A stretch of 15,338 nt of DNA from CAWDMN01 sp963803155. GTDB taxonomy: Bacteria > Acidobacteriota > Terriglobia > Versatilivoradales > Versatilivoraceae. Positions within the stretch are counted from its first letter, which is position 1, and each line of letters starts with the position of its first letter. Both the position numbers and the translations under genes were made by a program. The notes under the pieces were generated by a model. That model worked only from the letters and a program-made list of their open reading frames with translations, had not been told where the DNA came from and searched no databases. Shown here piece after piece: positions 6,625-13,922 of this stretch. The stretch covers positions 1 to 15,338 of the forward strand of contig CAWDMN010000006.1 in the NCBI GenBank assembly GCA_963803155.1, written 5' to 3'.

Positions 6625-7350
6625 AAATTGTCAGGAGCCGCTCATGCCAGCGGCTGGCACAATAAGACAATGAAAATGGGATGCTGGAGGCGGCCTGCCC
6701 TCAGGCCGTCTCAGCAGGCTTGGCAAACTCAGACGGGGTGGGGGCACCCCACCTCCATCCACGCAGTTTTCTGAGGAGCCACTCATGCCAGCGCGGCTGG
6801 CACAACAAGAAGATGAAAACAAGGTGGGGACGCGCGATCCTTCGCGCGTCGCTTGGCCAGCCTCGCCTGCTCAGCCAGCGTGCACTGGTGACGGCGGTCA
6901 CTCGTGCCCGCTCCCCCTTTGCTCAGCTGGGATTTTCTGAGGAGCTGCGCATGCCAGCGCGGCTGGCTCAACAAGAGAATGAAAACGGGATGATGGAGGC
7001 GGCCTGCCCTCAGGCCGTCTCAGCAAGCCTGGCAAACATAGGCGGGGTGGGGGCACCCCGCCTCCATCCACGCTATTTTCTAGGGAGCGACACATGACGG
7101 CGCGGCCGTCACAACAAGACAATGAAAATGAGGTGCTGACTCCGATAAAGAACCGTTCGTCCTGATCCGTCAGCAGACGGATCGAAGGATGGACGGTTCT
7201 TTCGTGGCAAGTCGAGCCAACCAAGGGATTAGTTAGCTTAACATCATTGGGAAAACCTTGTTTTGCTCGTCCGCATACCCTTCGACAAGCTCAGGGTGAG
7301 CGGACTTAGATTTCATTGTTGCTCAGCTGGGATTTTCTTAGGAGCGGAGC
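6625..7350. repeat. Modular array of conserved hairpin heads and alternating hairpin modules
   Basis: A head of about 55-60 bases (ttttctgaggagc...catgccagcgcggctggc...caacaaga.aatgaaaa) occurs four times, with its ATG at 6644, 6785, 6951 and 7094; a fifth partial copy is at 7332-7350. After each head comes a different module. Module X (6681-6764 and 6990-7073) is an 84-base sequence with about 7 differences between its two copies. Module Y (6829-6912) has a 9-base stem with a 4-base loop and a second long hairpin. Module Z (7147-7202) is a long imperfect hairpin closed by aaagaaccgt/acggttcttt with an inner gatccgtc/gacggatc stem. The array runs up to the stop codon of the next - strand gene. 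Unit lengths of 141-166 bases and non-identical modules exclude a CRISPR array. Confidence 0.8.
7269..7305. repeat. Palindromic intergenic motif containing cccttcgacaagctcaggg
   Basis: gtccgc (7269-7274) pairs with gcggac (7300-7305) around the core cccttcgacaagctcaggg. As I recall, this core recurs between genes in many unrelated environmental bacterial genomes. It is a known-looking dispersed repeat of unknown role, distinct from the array beside it. Confidence 0.55.
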
Positions 7351-8297
7351 TATTTCCTCGCAGGTTTGAAACTCCCCGTCACGCCAATCTTGGTCCCAAC
7401 TTTTTCAGAGCACCGCATGGTTCCTTCGAGGGTTGCCCCCTTCACGTTTAGTTCAATATTTGTGCAGCCGAACCTCTCTTGAGCTTCCTGAGCGGCCTTT
7501 GCCATCGCCTGAGGATTGGACAGTTGGGCCATGAGTTGTTGCTGCATCTTCTGAATCTGCGCCATCAGTTTCTCCCTTTCCGCTGCCGAGAGCTGGGGAT
7601 TGCCCATTTTCTTCATCAGCTCCGCCATGGCAACCTGCGGATCCGAGCTGTTGCTACTTTGAGAGGAAATGGAGATATTGTAAGTCTTCTGATTTTGGCC
7701 GAAGTAGATATCCGCATCGCGTTTTTCGAAAGGGGCGGCTTCTCCTGCCTTGAAGAAATTTAAAACCATTTTGGAACGCCCACTTGAAGAGGCTTCACCC
7801 GGCGTCATCGTAATTTTCCAGCCATTGGATGTGGCAAGCTCACCCCCCTGTTGGCATCCCAACTTCAGACCCGACCGAAGCGCCCTCTTACCGCAAGGGG
7901 AGATGGCCAGAACGGAAGCTGTTTGGGGTCCGATGCCGGAAGCCACCTTGACGGTCGCCTTGTAGACTCCTCCCGACAGATTCTCGCTGATAACCTGCAC
8001 GGAATCCGTTTCCAGGAAAATTTTAGTGCCGGGAGCAAACTTGCCGGTCACAGTCACTTCGGCAGTTTCACCCTCCTCGAGACACTTGGAGGAAATCATG
8101 GAAATTTCAGGAGTCGGACAACTGTTCAGCAGCGCCTGCTTTTCCGCCACCCCCATCTTGTCCAGCTTGGCATGAATGTCATCGAGAAAGGCCTTTTCCC
8201 GAAGCCAGAAGTCGGCTTGGGCAGCCCTGAAAATGCCGGAAACTAACAACAATGCAGTCATCGCAACCAAAAAGTTCTTCCACGGCCAGTTCTTCAT
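7350..8297 (-). CDS. Exported protein of unknown function with TIG-like domain and Met/Gln-rich coil
   Basis: This encodes 315 aa from ATG 8297, with GAGGTG seven bases upstream; an in-frame start at 8357 would add 20 residues before the signal peptide and is disfavoured. Residues 1-28 are a signal peptide (MKNWPWK, hydrophobic 9-23, cleavage after AQA). Residues about 60-150 (EGETAEVTVTGKFAPGTKIFLET...GVYKATVKVA..GPQTASVLA) read as an IPT/TIG-type beta sandwich, a fold usually involved in binding at the cell surface. Residues 224-277 are a low-complexity Met/Gln/Ala helix with repeated NPQ motifs, probably coiled-coil. A final beta-rich stretch (278-315) contains two Cys. No known family is recognised. 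It ends against the hairpin array, and its upstream neighbour in the same direction is the broken O-antigen-ligase-like gene, 84 bases away. Confidence 0.75.
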   Translation of the reverse strand: MKNWPWKNFLVAMTALLLVSGIFRAAQADFWLREKAFLDDIHAKLDKMGVAEKQALLNSCPTPEISMISSKCLEEGETAEVTVTGKFAPGTKIFLETDSVQVISENLSGGVYKATVKVASGIGPQTASVLAISPCGKRALRSGLKLGCQQGGELATSNGWKITMTPGEASSSGRSKMVLNFFKAGEAAPFEKRDADIYFGQNQKTYNISISSQSSNSSDPQVAMAELMKKMGNPQLSAAEREKLMAQIQKMQQQLMAQLSNPQAMAKAAQEAQERFGCTNIELNVKGATLEGTMRCSEKVGTKIGVTGSFKPARK

Positions 8298-8381
8298 TAA
8301 ATTCACCTCGATTTGGGATTTTAGGTTGCAAAACAAGTACGGCCCCCCTCGGGCCAATGAAAAAGTCGATGGTATGGGAAA

Positions 8382-9649
8382 TCAGCTTTGTTCCGCCAGC
8401 TCCAGGCCCATCATGATCCAGAATAGTCCCCACTCCGCGGGCCGGTGAAACGGAAAATCCACCAGGGCAATTGTCAACAGAATGCATAGTGAGGAAATCT
8501 GGATGAGCAGTATAATTGACTTGGGGCTTGACCGAAACTGTCGGCTGATAAATTTCCACAAGAAGATGCAGACCATCACTCCGAAAGCCAATAATCCCGC
8601 GTATCCATATTCCACTAGAAATTCCAGGTAATCATTATGGGCATGATCTAACGGCCCGGAAAAAATGAGGGCAGGATCCCCCTTTGGAAGGGCCTTCAGG
8701 CGGCTGGTTTGCCATTCCGCGTATTTAGAGGGAAATGAACCCGGGCCGAAACCAAAAACAGGGATCTCTCCAGATCGTGAAAGGATGATGTCGGCAATGA
8801 ACCAGCGCCCGGCCAGAGTCTTTCCCAGCGGACGTGCGGGGGAAATCCACAACAGCAGGACCGCGAGCGGAAGTAGAACCATCACTATCCAACGCAACTC
8901 CCGCTTCATTCGGAAGCTCCCCCATACAACGAGCAAAACGGCCACGGCTATGAGCGGGACGCGGGAACCCGTGGCCAGAATCGCCAGAAGCTGAAGCAAC
9001 ATAAACATAGCCCGAGTCCATGCAAACCCGGAAAGCTTATTGAATTGTATGCAAAAAAAATCGAACACCAACGGAAGTGCCGCACAAAGCCAGGCAGCCA
9101 CAAAGTTCGGATTGCCCAGAGTGCCATAGACCCGCATCCGAGGGTTACTGAATGTTTGCGGCTGCCAACCGAGGAGCGAAATAAACGGGTCAATGTGCAG
9201 CCACTGCAGCACGGCAAGCAGTGCAAGCAGTGCGGAGGCCCAGAGAAGAGCTTGAATCAATTTTGGCGATAGCGCAGAAACGAGGTTGATTGCGAGGAAC
9301 AGGGGAGCGGCGCCAGAGCAACCAGCAGAGCGAAAAGCGAAACGCCTGGCGCCATCAAAGAAGAAAGAGACAGACAGCAGATCCATATGAGCAAAGTCGT
9401 TCGCGCCGCCGCATTTTGCAGTATCGAAAATTTGCGGACATCTTGAAGCCGCCACAGCACGGGGAAAAGGAGACTCCAAATCCCCAGCAGCATCCACTTG
9501 GGAGTGGAAAAAGGCTGTGCGATTCCCGGCCAGAGGATGAGGGGAAGCAAAAAAACTGTCAGGCTACTGCCCCAGAGCAGCAGCGCCGTATACCATCTGA
9601 AGGAGACTCCCGTCTCGGGGGATATTCGAGTCATATGCGGGTTTTTCAT
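8382..9649 (-). pseudogene. O-antigen ligase/polymerase-like (Wzy_C) membrane protein, split by a frameshift
   Basis: Two overlapping - strand frames make one gene. The upstream frame (ATG 9649, alternatives 9634 or TTG 9682) gives about 115 aa with several membrane segments (ALLLWGSSLTVFLLPLIL, WMLLGIWSLLFPVLW, LLIWICCLSLSSL). The downstream frame continues from LFLAINLVSALSPK with more membrane segments and the Wzy_C signature: GFGPGSF, then DHAHNDYLEFLVEYGYAGLL, then PFHRPAEW. The frames join at the C-run complementary to 9,299-9,302: one extra C would read through as ALAPLPLFLAINL and give about 422 aa, normal for the family. Family members polymerise O-antigen or ligate it, or other glycans, to lipid A core or proteins. 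Whether the shift is a sequencing error or real inactivation cannot be told here. No other glycan-assembly gene is visible nearby. Confidence 0.82.
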
Positions 9650-9753
9650 CTGGGATACAGGCGAATCGGAAGTCGGATCCAAGAGTAAGCGATCAGGCGC
9701 GAAAACTCAAAGGAATTTGAGGCTCTGATTTTTGGGTCTATAAAGTAAAAAGA

Positions 9754-9922
9754 AACTGCTCAGGTAGACAGGAGTCAGAAGCCAGAATGAAAGTAATTGC
9801 GATGAGATTTGAGGACTTCGTGATATGGCAAAAGGTCTACCAGTTTGTGCTGCAAGCTGTTGGAGGTCGATTCGCGGGCTATTCTGGATTCTGACTTCTG
9901 AATTCTGTCTACCTGAGCAGTT
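9754..9922. mobile_element. Small inverted-repeat element with four-helix-bundle gene remnant, copy 2
   Basis: Perfect 18-base terminal inverted repeats (aactgctcaggtagacag 9754-9771 and its complement 9905-9922) are followed inward by cagaa/ttctg-rich repeats. Inside, ATG 9802 opens MRFEDFVIWQKVYQFV, the characteristic start of S23/IVP-type four-helix-bundle proteins. The frame then runs into RFAGYSGF and stops at 9894, so most of the coding region is missing. Copy 1 at 6,338-6,504 has the same ends and internal order. It is probably a deletion derivative of a larger element; no transposase is seen. Confidence 0.75.
9802..9894 (+). pseudogene. Four-helix-bundle (S23/IVP-like) protein remnant, 30 codons
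   Basis: The frame begins MRFEDFVIWQKVYQFV, matching the N-terminus of the small four-helix-bundle proteins related to the 23S rRNA intervening-sequence protein (about 110-130 aa). Only about 20 family-like residues remain before the terminal RFAGYSGF stretch and stop. No good ribosome-binding site precedes it. The gene is internally deleted and probably not functional. Confidence 0.6.
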
Positions 9923-10042
9923 ACAAGGAAATAAATAATCCGGATAGAGTTGGAAGACTGGTTTCATTTCCTCTTTTTCGAAGCATAACAAAATACATCG
10001 GAGAATCGCGAGAAATGTACCAAAGAGGACAATCTTGTTGGA

Positions 10043-10765
10043 TTACAGACTCTTCGGGCGGGCGATCAAATCTCGTAGACTGGCTTTCTGCCGGCCATCG
10101 GATGAAAAATTGGCCGGATCAAGCCACTTCAAAAAAGCAGAGTGAAGGGCGGGCCAGTCCCGGTCAAGGATGGAATACCAGGCAGTGTCGCGGCTTCTCC
10201 CTTTGTAGATGACGGCTTGGCGAAATGTCCCTTCAAAGGCAAATCCAAGGCGCTCCGCGGCCCGTCGGGAGGGTTCGTTCAGCGCATCGCATTTCCATTC
10301 ATAACGCCGATACCCGAGCGTGAAGGCATATTGCATCATGAGGAACATGGCCTCCGTGGCCGCTGGCGTCCGTTGGAGACTCGGCGAATAAGCAATGTGC
10401 CCAACTTCAATCACTCCGTTCGGGGGATCGATGCGCAAATAACTTGCCACTCCAGCGGCTCGGCCCGTTTTTCCGTCAAGCACTGCGTAGAAAAGCGGGT
10501 CGTCACTCTGACTCATCTTGGTCACCCAGGCTCGATATTCCTCCAAATTCGCAAAGGGACCATAGGGCAAATAAGTCCACATCCGATTCTCTCTATCGGC
10601 CTGATTGGAATCATAAAGCTCAGCCGAATGAAGCTCAACGGCCAGCGGCACGACGCGGCAATAGCGGCCCTGCATGATATTCCGGGTAGGTCTCGCTGGT
10701 GGTGTCCAGCCCGCAATTGGCGGTCCGATGGGTTGCCCAAGATGGTTTCGCAAAATGATGCCCAT
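10043..10765 (-). CDS. GNAT family N-acetyltransferase (RimJ/RimL-like)
   Basis: This encodes 240 aa from ATG 10765. A GGAG lies about 11 bases upstream, slightly far but the only candidate. The sequence follows the Acetyltransf_3/RimJ-RimL type of GNAT: FYAVLDGKTGRAAGVASYLRIDP (strands 3-4), then IAYSPSLQRTPAATEAMFLMMQYAF (acetyl-CoA-binding motif A and its helix), then EWKCDALNEPSRRAAERLGFAFEGTFRQAVIYKGRSRDTAWYSI (motif B and the C-terminal strands). Such enzymes move acetyl from acetyl-CoA to amino groups of proteins or small molecules; the acceptor is unknown. It follows the alcohol dehydrogenase gene by 33 bases on the same strand, suggesting an operon. The protein is presumably cytoplasmic, with no signal or membrane segment. 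Confidence 0.9.
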   Translation of the reverse strand: MGIILRNHLGQPIGPPIAGWTPPARPTRNIMQGRYCRVVPLAVELHSAELYDSNQADRENRMWTYLPYGPFANLEEYRAWVTKMSQSDDPLFYAVLDGKTGRAAGVASYLRIDPPNGVIEVGHIAYSPSLQRTPAATEAMFLMMQYAFTLGYRRYEWKCDALNEPSRRAAERLGFAFEGTFRQAVIYKGRSRDTAWYSILDRDWPALHSAFLKWLDPANFSSDGRQKASLRDLIARPKSL

Positions 10766-10798
10766 GGTTCATTATCTCCGCGCCAGGCCAAATGGAAT

Positions 10799-11827
10799 TC
10801 AGGGCACGATCACCGTACGAATGTGGTTTCCAAAATTCTCAAGTTCATCCAATACGCCGTTGATGGCATCCGCCTCCAGGGGGACGGTCCGTGTCACAAC
10901 CTTGGAAAGGTCGAGTTTCCCCCGCCGCGCCAGCTCGATGAGGAGCGGCAACTCCTGAAGCAGGTGATCGTTGGTGCCAATGATTTCCGCTTCCTTGCCG
11001 AGAATTTCCCCGTAGGTGTCAATTTCCATCGGTTGATTGCTGAGACCGGCGATCACGGCCCGCCCCATGATGCCCAGTGACTGCACGGCCTGCCTCATGG
11101 TCTGGGGAAGTCCGATTAATTCCAGCGCCACATTCACGCCTTTGCCCTGAGTGCGTCTCCGGATCTCTTCGATGGGATCTTGACGCCCGGCATTTAGGGG
11201 AACGGCGCCGTATTGAGCCGCCAGGGCCAGTTTATCGGAGTTGATGTCCACGGCATAAACTTTAAGTGCGCCCAAAGCAAATGCCAACTGCACAGCAGAG
11301 ATGCCCAGTCCGCCAATGCCAAAAAGAGCAACGGTTTCGCCTGCCTTTAGTCTTCCTTTTCGCAAGGCGTGGAAGGAGGTGGCGGAGGAGCACATCAGGA
11401 TTGCCCCTTGTTCGAAGGGGATCTCCTCTGGCAGCAGGAGGGCATTCCGCCCAGGTACTGCAATGTACTCGGCGTATCCGCCATCACAGTGATGTCCCAA
11501 CATGGAACCTTGCGGACAAAATTGTTCATTGCCTGTGCTGCACGGGTAACAGTCCCGGCAACTCTGCAGGTAGTGCAGGCAGACGCGGTCTCCCGGCTTG
11601 ACGGTGGTGACCTTCGAACCTGCCTCCTCCACCACTCCGGCAATTTCGTGCCCCAACGTGATAGGCATCGGACCCATAGTCGACCGGCCCGCCCGGTAGT
11701 GTGCATCGGAATGGCAAATTCCCGCCGCTTTGACTCGCACGAGGACATCATAGTCGCCATTTTTGGGCGTCGGGATTTCCTGGCTTTGCAGAGGTTGAGC
11801 TATTTTGACCAAGCGCACGGCTTTCAT
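10799..11827 (-). CDS. Zinc-dependent alcohol dehydrogenase (MDR superfamily)
   Basis: This encodes 342 aa from ATG 11827, with GAGGGG about seven bases upstream; an in-frame start at 11857 would add ten residues with no family support. Catalytic zinc ligands are Cys38 (GICHSD), His60-Glu61 (GHE) and Cys146; structural zinc is held by Cys90, 93, 96 and 104 (CRDCYPC...C). The nucleotide fold has GIGGLG at 170-175 and an acidic Asp194 at the end of the second strand, which favours NAD over NADP. The length is normal for the medium-chain family. It oxidises an alcohol or reduces an aldehyde; the substrate is not predictable from sequence. It is probably the first gene of an operon with the GNAT acetyltransferase. 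Confidence 0.93.
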   Translation of the reverse strand: MKAVRLVKIAQPLQSQEIPTPKNGDYDVLVRVKAAGICHSDAHYRAGRSTMGPMPITLGHEIAGVVEEAGSKVTTVKPGDRVCLHYLQSCRDCYPCSTGNEQFCPQGSMLGHHCDGGYAEYIAVPGRNALLLPEEIPFEQGAILMCSSATSFHALRKGRLKAGETVALFGIGGLGISAVQLAFALGALKVYAVDINSDKLALAAQYGAVPLNAGRQDPIEEIRRRTQGKGVNVALELIGLPQTMRQAVQSLGIMGRAVIAGLSNQPMEIDTYGEILGKEAEIIGTNDHLLQELPLLIELARRGKLDLSKVVTRTVPLEADAINGVLDELENFGNHIRTVIVP

Positions 11828-12100
11828 AAGGCCCCTCGCTAAACACAAAAAATTCATGGCTACTCAAGCCCCGGCACTTTCTCGTGGCGTCCAAGGAAAT
11901 TAAACAGCAGGGTTTTGTGCCACCACCCTGATCACTCGCTTTCGCTTCGTGCTTTTTCGCTTTGCAGGGTTGCTCTGTTTTACCCTGGAAAAAGCGCGAA
12001 GGGCCAACAAGCGATCAGCCCAGCTTCAGGTGCAAGGGATTTTCGGAGAATACCGCGGCGAGAGGCCATCGCACTGAATGGCCCCTCCGCGTTCTATTTC

Positions 12101-13492
12101 TTACAGGTTCCATCCCTCTCGATAGGGTTGCCGGACATAAGCATTGGCATCTTTGTCGTTGGTAATCTCCATATTCGCGCCATCCCAGAGCAATTGCCGG
12201 TAAGGGTAGCGGACAGCTAAATTGCCCATGAGCACGGTCTCCGAAAGTGGGCCCGAATAATCGAAATTAGAGCTTGCCGGTTTGCCACTGTATCCTTCTT
12301 TGCAGGCCCGGATCCAATCCTTTTCGTGTCCGGGATTTCCGTCGGGAATGCGCTCAATTGTCTTGGGGGGCAGCTTGTATTCCTTCATCCGAGTCTCGGG
12401 AATCAAGCGAGGACTTGCGCCATAACAACCGCACATTAGCTTGCCCTTGTCGCCGATGAAGAGAACTCCGCCATCTTCATCGCCCATGCGGCGGCCCGGC
12501 TCCAACTCTTTGGGGCGGGCCCGCATCATCCCTCCATCCCACCATGTCATGCTGACTTCGGGCAGGTTTTCCCGCGCCGGGAACTGATATCGCACGATGG
12601 TGGAAAGGGGGTACATTTCATTCTTGGGATCAGTCTGCTCTCCAAATCCATGCCAGAAGGTAGCGCCATTGGCTTCCACACTGACCGGGTATTTCAGCTT
12701 TAGGGCCCAGAACACTGGATCGATGATGTGACAAGCCATATCGCCCAGGGAGCCCGTCCCAAAATCCCACCAGCCTCGCCATTTGCCCCGCAGATAAGTG
12801 GGGTGGTAGGGGCGCATCGGTGCGGGGCCCACCCAGAGGTCCCAATTCAAGGTGTCCGGAATTGGCGGAGTCTCCGGGGGACGATCGCGCTCAATCCCTT
12901 GCGGCCAGATAGGCCGGTTTGTCCAGGCATGCACCTCTCGCACCGGCCCGATTGCCCCGTCCCAAATCCATTCGCAAATCAGCCGGATGCCTTCCCCGGA
13001 ATGTCCTTGGTTTCCCATTTGTGAGACTACCCGAAAGCGATGGGCTGCTTCCGTCAATTTTCGGGCCTCCATGACCGAGTGAGTTAGAGGCTTTTGAACA
13101 TACACATGTTTGCCCGCTTGCATGGCGGCCAACGCGATAACCGCATGAGTATGATCTGGAGTAGCAACCACCACGGCGTCAAGGTCTTTCTGCTTTTCCA
13201 ACATGGTACGGTAATCTTTGAAGGACTTGGCAGCCGGGTATTTTTTGAAGGTTTCCGCCGCATAATCGTAGTCCACATCACATAGGGCCACTATGTTTTC
13301 GGCTTCGCACGCCCTCATATTTTCTTTCCCCATCCCTCCAACGCCAATACCCGCAAGGTTGAGTTTGTCGCTGGGGGCAATGAATCCCTTTCCACCCAAA
13401 ACATGGCGGGGCACAATACTTAAGACAGCCCCCGTGGCTGCTGCTTTTCCCATGAAATTTCTGCGCGAAATTGCAATCCCGTCCTTTTTCAT
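12101..13492 (-). CDS. Tat-exported Gfo/Idh/MocA family oxidoreductase
   Basis: This encodes 463 aa from ATG 13492; a start at 13531 would add 13 residues before the export signal, while this start sits nine residues before the twin Arg. SRRNFMG at 9-15, a hydrophobic stretch and a signal-like PRHVLGG region indicate Tat export of a folded, cofactor-loaded protein. The dinucleotide fold has GIGVGGMG at 48-55 and Asp72 after strand 2. The conserved Lys is in VQKP (133-135), where the usual EKP has become QKP as in many exported members. GSLGDMACHIIDPVFWALKL supplies the family's His/Asp region. Family members oxidise or reduce sugars, inositols and related polyols with NAD(P); the substrate is unknown. 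Its neighbour, the DUF2264 protein, suggests a role in extracytoplasmic carbohydrate use, although a repeat-bearing gap separates them. Confidence 0.92.
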   Translation of the reverse strand: MKKDGIAISRRNFMGKAAATGAVLSIVPRHVLGGKGFIAPSDKLNLAGIGVGGMGKENMRACEAENIVALCDVDYDYAAETFKKYPAAKSFKDYRTMLEKQKDLDAVVVATPDHTHAVIALAAMQAGKHVYVQKPLTHSVMEARKLTEAAHRFRVVSQMGNQGHSGEGIRLICEWIWDGAIGPVREVHAWTNRPIWPQGIERDRPPETPPIPDTLNWDLWVGPAPMRPYHPTYLRGKWRGWWDFGTGSLGDMACHIIDPVFWALKLKYPVSVEANGATFWHGFGEQTDPKNEMYPLSTIVRYQFPARENLPEVSMTWWDGGMMRARPKELEPGRRMGDEDGGVLFIGDKGKLMCGCYGASPRLIPETRMKEYKLPPKTIERIPDGNPGHEKDWIRACKEGYSGKPASSNFDYSGPLSETVLMGNLAVRYPYRQLLWDGANMEITNDKDANAYVRQPYREGWNL

Positions 13493-13670
13493 TCCAGTTT
13501 TTCCTTTCTTGAAGTTAGCCGCCTCGATCAATTCAGTCTAGATTTCCAGAACTGATGTTGATTGGCGTAAATATATTTCAAACAACTCCTTTGAACCTCG
13601 GCAGCGCTAATTCGAGTCTATTTATAAAGTCCGTTTTCGGCAAATAATGAGAAGGCCGGAAAGAGCGGCA

Positions 13671-13766
13671 CATCCTGTAGGGCGGTCCGCCGGGGGGCGG
13701 ATCTTCGATTCTGTCAACCGCCGGGGCTGCTTCCCCGGCGTTTTACAAAAACGCCCTACAAGGATG
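13671..13766. repeat. Composite inverted-repeat element (gtagggcg...cgccctac type)
   Basis: An outer inverted repeat, catcctgtagggcg (13671-13684) and cgccctacaaggatg (13752-13766), differs by one inserted base. It encloses two hairpins: tccgcc-gggg-ggcgga (13686-13701) and cgccgggg-ctgctt-ccccggcg (13719-13740). The second is followed by TTTT on the + strand, but no + strand gene ends here. It sits in the 430-base gap between the DUF2264 gene and the oxidoreductase gene, whose remaining bases hold nothing I can support. Confidence 0.75.
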
Positions 13767-13922
13767 GTCATCCCTCGCGGCTCAATATCATGCCTTTATA
13801 CAAGGACTCTAATTTGTTCGCTCTAAATCGCGTGACACATCAGGGGTGCCACTCCCATGATTTGAAGTGCGACGCGTTGACGAATTCTAAGTAAAAGTCC
13901 ATTGTGACGCCATAAATGAACT

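Noticed and set aside
6681..7097. 138-aa open frame on + through the hairpin array
   Set aside because: Its codons follow the repeated modules, it resembles no protein, and the matching repeat units are open in several frames on both strands. It is a by-product of GC-rich repeats.
6625..7350. CRISPR array
   Set aside because: Unit spacing is 141-166 bases, heads are imperfect, one module is repeated almost identically, and no cas gene is present.
8179..8559. 126-aa - strand frame spanning the gap between the TIG-like and O-antigen-ligase-like genes
   Set aside because: It overlaps the coding ends of both genes out of frame and has no ribosome-binding site or family motif.
9290..9497. First 70 residues of the 371-residue - strand frame ending at 8,382 as the true N-terminus of the O-antigen-ligase-like protein
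   Set aside because: That stretch is polar and family-unlike, whereas the overlapping frame gives proper membrane segments. A frameshift explains both frames.
13719..13744. Intrinsic terminator (GC hairpin plus TTTT on +)
   Set aside because: No + strand gene ends upstream of it, and on the - strand, where the neighbouring genes lie, no T-run follows. It is better read as part of the nested repeat.
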